32,020 nt of DNA from Streptosporangium minutum (GTDB lineage: Bacteria; Actinomycetota; Actinomycetes; Streptosporangiales; Streptosporangiaceae), in the NCBI RefSeq assembly GCF_002149035.1, contig NZ_NGFP01000092.1:1-32020 (forward strand), in the 5' to 3' direction. The translations under genes were made by a program, and so were the position numbers. The notes below the pieces were generated by a model. It was not told the origin of the DNA. It made no database searches and saw only the letters and a list, made by a program, of their open reading frames with translations. Shown here in pieces: positions 31,400 through 32,020 of the stretch (the first letter of the stretch is position 1; the number at the start of each line of letters is the position of its first letter).

Positions 31400-32020
31400 G
31401 TGCTCTCGACGCGTCAGGACGATGACCCGTTGAAGATCTCGTGCGTCATCCTCACCATGGGTAATCGGGTCCCCGAGCTGGATCGGGCCGTCGAGTCCGC
31501 GCTGCGCCAGACCGACGGCGACGTCGAGGTGGTCATCGTCGGCAACGGCGCGGACGTCCCCGAGCTGTCGGTCGCCGCGCCGGAGGGCTCGTCCGCCTCG
31601 ATCAAGACCGTGCGGCTCAGCCACAACACGGGCATCCCGGCGGGCCGCAACCGCGGCGTCGAGGAGTGCTCGGGCGACGTGGTGCTCTTCCTGGACGACG
31701 ACGGCTGGTACGGCGCGACGGACGTCGTCTCCCACCTGCGTGAGCGTTTCTCCACCGAGCACGACCTGGCCGTCGTCTCCTTCCGGGTGATGGACCCCGA
31801 GGGCGGCTCCGGCCAGCGGCGCCACGTCCCCCGCCTGCGGGCGGGGGACCCCGAGCGGTCCTCCCCGGTCACCACCTTCCTGGGCGGCGCCTGCGCCATC
31901 CGCCGGTCCGCCTTCCTGCAGGTCGGCGGCCTCCCCGAGCGGTTCTTCTACGCTCACGAGGAGACCGACCTGGCCTGGCGGCTGCTCGGCGAGGGCTACC
32001 GCATCGAATACGACGCCCAG
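31400..32020 (+). CDS. Family 2 glycosyltransferase, cut by window end
   Basis: At least 207 aa; the frame runs open to the last base. After KISCVILTMGNRVPEL comes the GT-A fold with the metal-binding DDD at about residues 99-101 (LFLDDDGWY), a segment with HNTGIPAGRNRGVE, and LGGACAIRRSAFLQVGGLPERFFYAHEETDLAWRLL (positions about 165 onwards), as in rhamnosyltransferase-like GT2 enzymes. The start is GTG at 31400 or TTG at 31430. A TATGCT hexamer ends 7 nt before the GTG, which would suit a leaderless transcript. A 166-bp gap separates it from the phosphotransferase gene. Confidence 0.9.
   Translation, partial: MLSTRQDDDPLKISCVILTMGNRVPELDRAVESALRQTDGDVEVVIVGNGADVPELSVAAPEGSSASIKTVRLSHNTGIPAGRNRGVEECSGDVVLFLDDDGWYGATDVVSHLRERFSTEHDLAVVSFRVMDPEGGSGQRRHVPRLRAGDPERSSPVTTFLGGACAIRRSAFLQVGGLPERFFYAHEETDLAWRLLGEGYRIEYDAQ

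Noticed and set aside
1-32020. CRISPR arrays, tRNA or rRNA genes, integrases, transposases
   Set aside because: I found no spaced direct repeats, RNA gene signatures or recombinase motifs in any frame; the repeats present are tandem and few.

Overview
The window is high-GC actinomycete chromosome. It uses many GTG and TTG starts and carries actinomycete-specific families: DUF397 with a DUF5753 regulator remnant, a LytR-CpsA-Psr (LCP) protein, DUF5941 and a DUF6461-like protein. The overall look fits Streptosporangiales or a relative. That placement is an inference; there is no rRNA here to confirm it.

Left end (1-3780): a GtrA-family membrane protein whose 3' end is tandemly duplicated in a 204-bp unit running into the window edge, a putative lipoprotein, and the purine genes purK and purE followed by a hairpin terminator. 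The order GtrA / purK / purE / acyl-CoA dehydrogenase / LCP protein / glycosyltransferase is a known actinobacterial backbone (M. tuberculosis has the Rv3277-Rv3274c group). Here that backbone is interrupted after purE by about 10-11.6 kb.

Middle (3780-19750): the interrupting accessory zone. It holds a damaged VapB remnant, a small multi-pass membrane protein behind a structured leader or terminator, a CPBP protease / histidine kinase / LuxR response regulator operon, a DUF6461-like protein, an Asp/Glu racemase-family gene divergent from a LysR regulator with a T-N11-A site between them, an unknown conserved protein, a serine hydrolase, a DUF397 protein next to a DUF5753 regulator lacking its HTH part, a possible tiny secreted peptide, and a YdeI-family protein. 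UDP-glucose 6-dehydrogenase and the acyl-CoA dehydrogenase then resume the backbone. A second patchy area follows with DUF4240, a pentapeptide-repeat protein, a VapB with a severed vapC, and a hypothetical membrane-anchored protein.

Right end (19747-32020): a STAS anti-sigma antagonist, then a coherent surface-glycopolymer or phosphopolyol locus. It contains an LCP ligase, an ExoA-like GT2, a TagF-like CDP-glycerol glycerophosphotransferase, a Bcs1-like fused cytidylyltransferase/SDR reductase (CDP-ribitol type), a fusion of a degenerate nucleotidyltransferase with a CDP-alcohol phosphotransferase, a DUF5941 membrane protein, an intact nucleotidyltransferase, a glycerol-1-phosphate dehydrogenase-family enzyme, a second CDP-alcohol phosphotransferase with an altered active-site motif (last Asp replaced by His), and a GT2 cut by the window end. 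The last genes overlap translationally. Together they suggest a pathway that makes one or more CDP-activated polyols and builds a phosphodiester-linked wall polymer or an unusual phospholipid. This is the part of the window most likely to hold undescribed chemistry.
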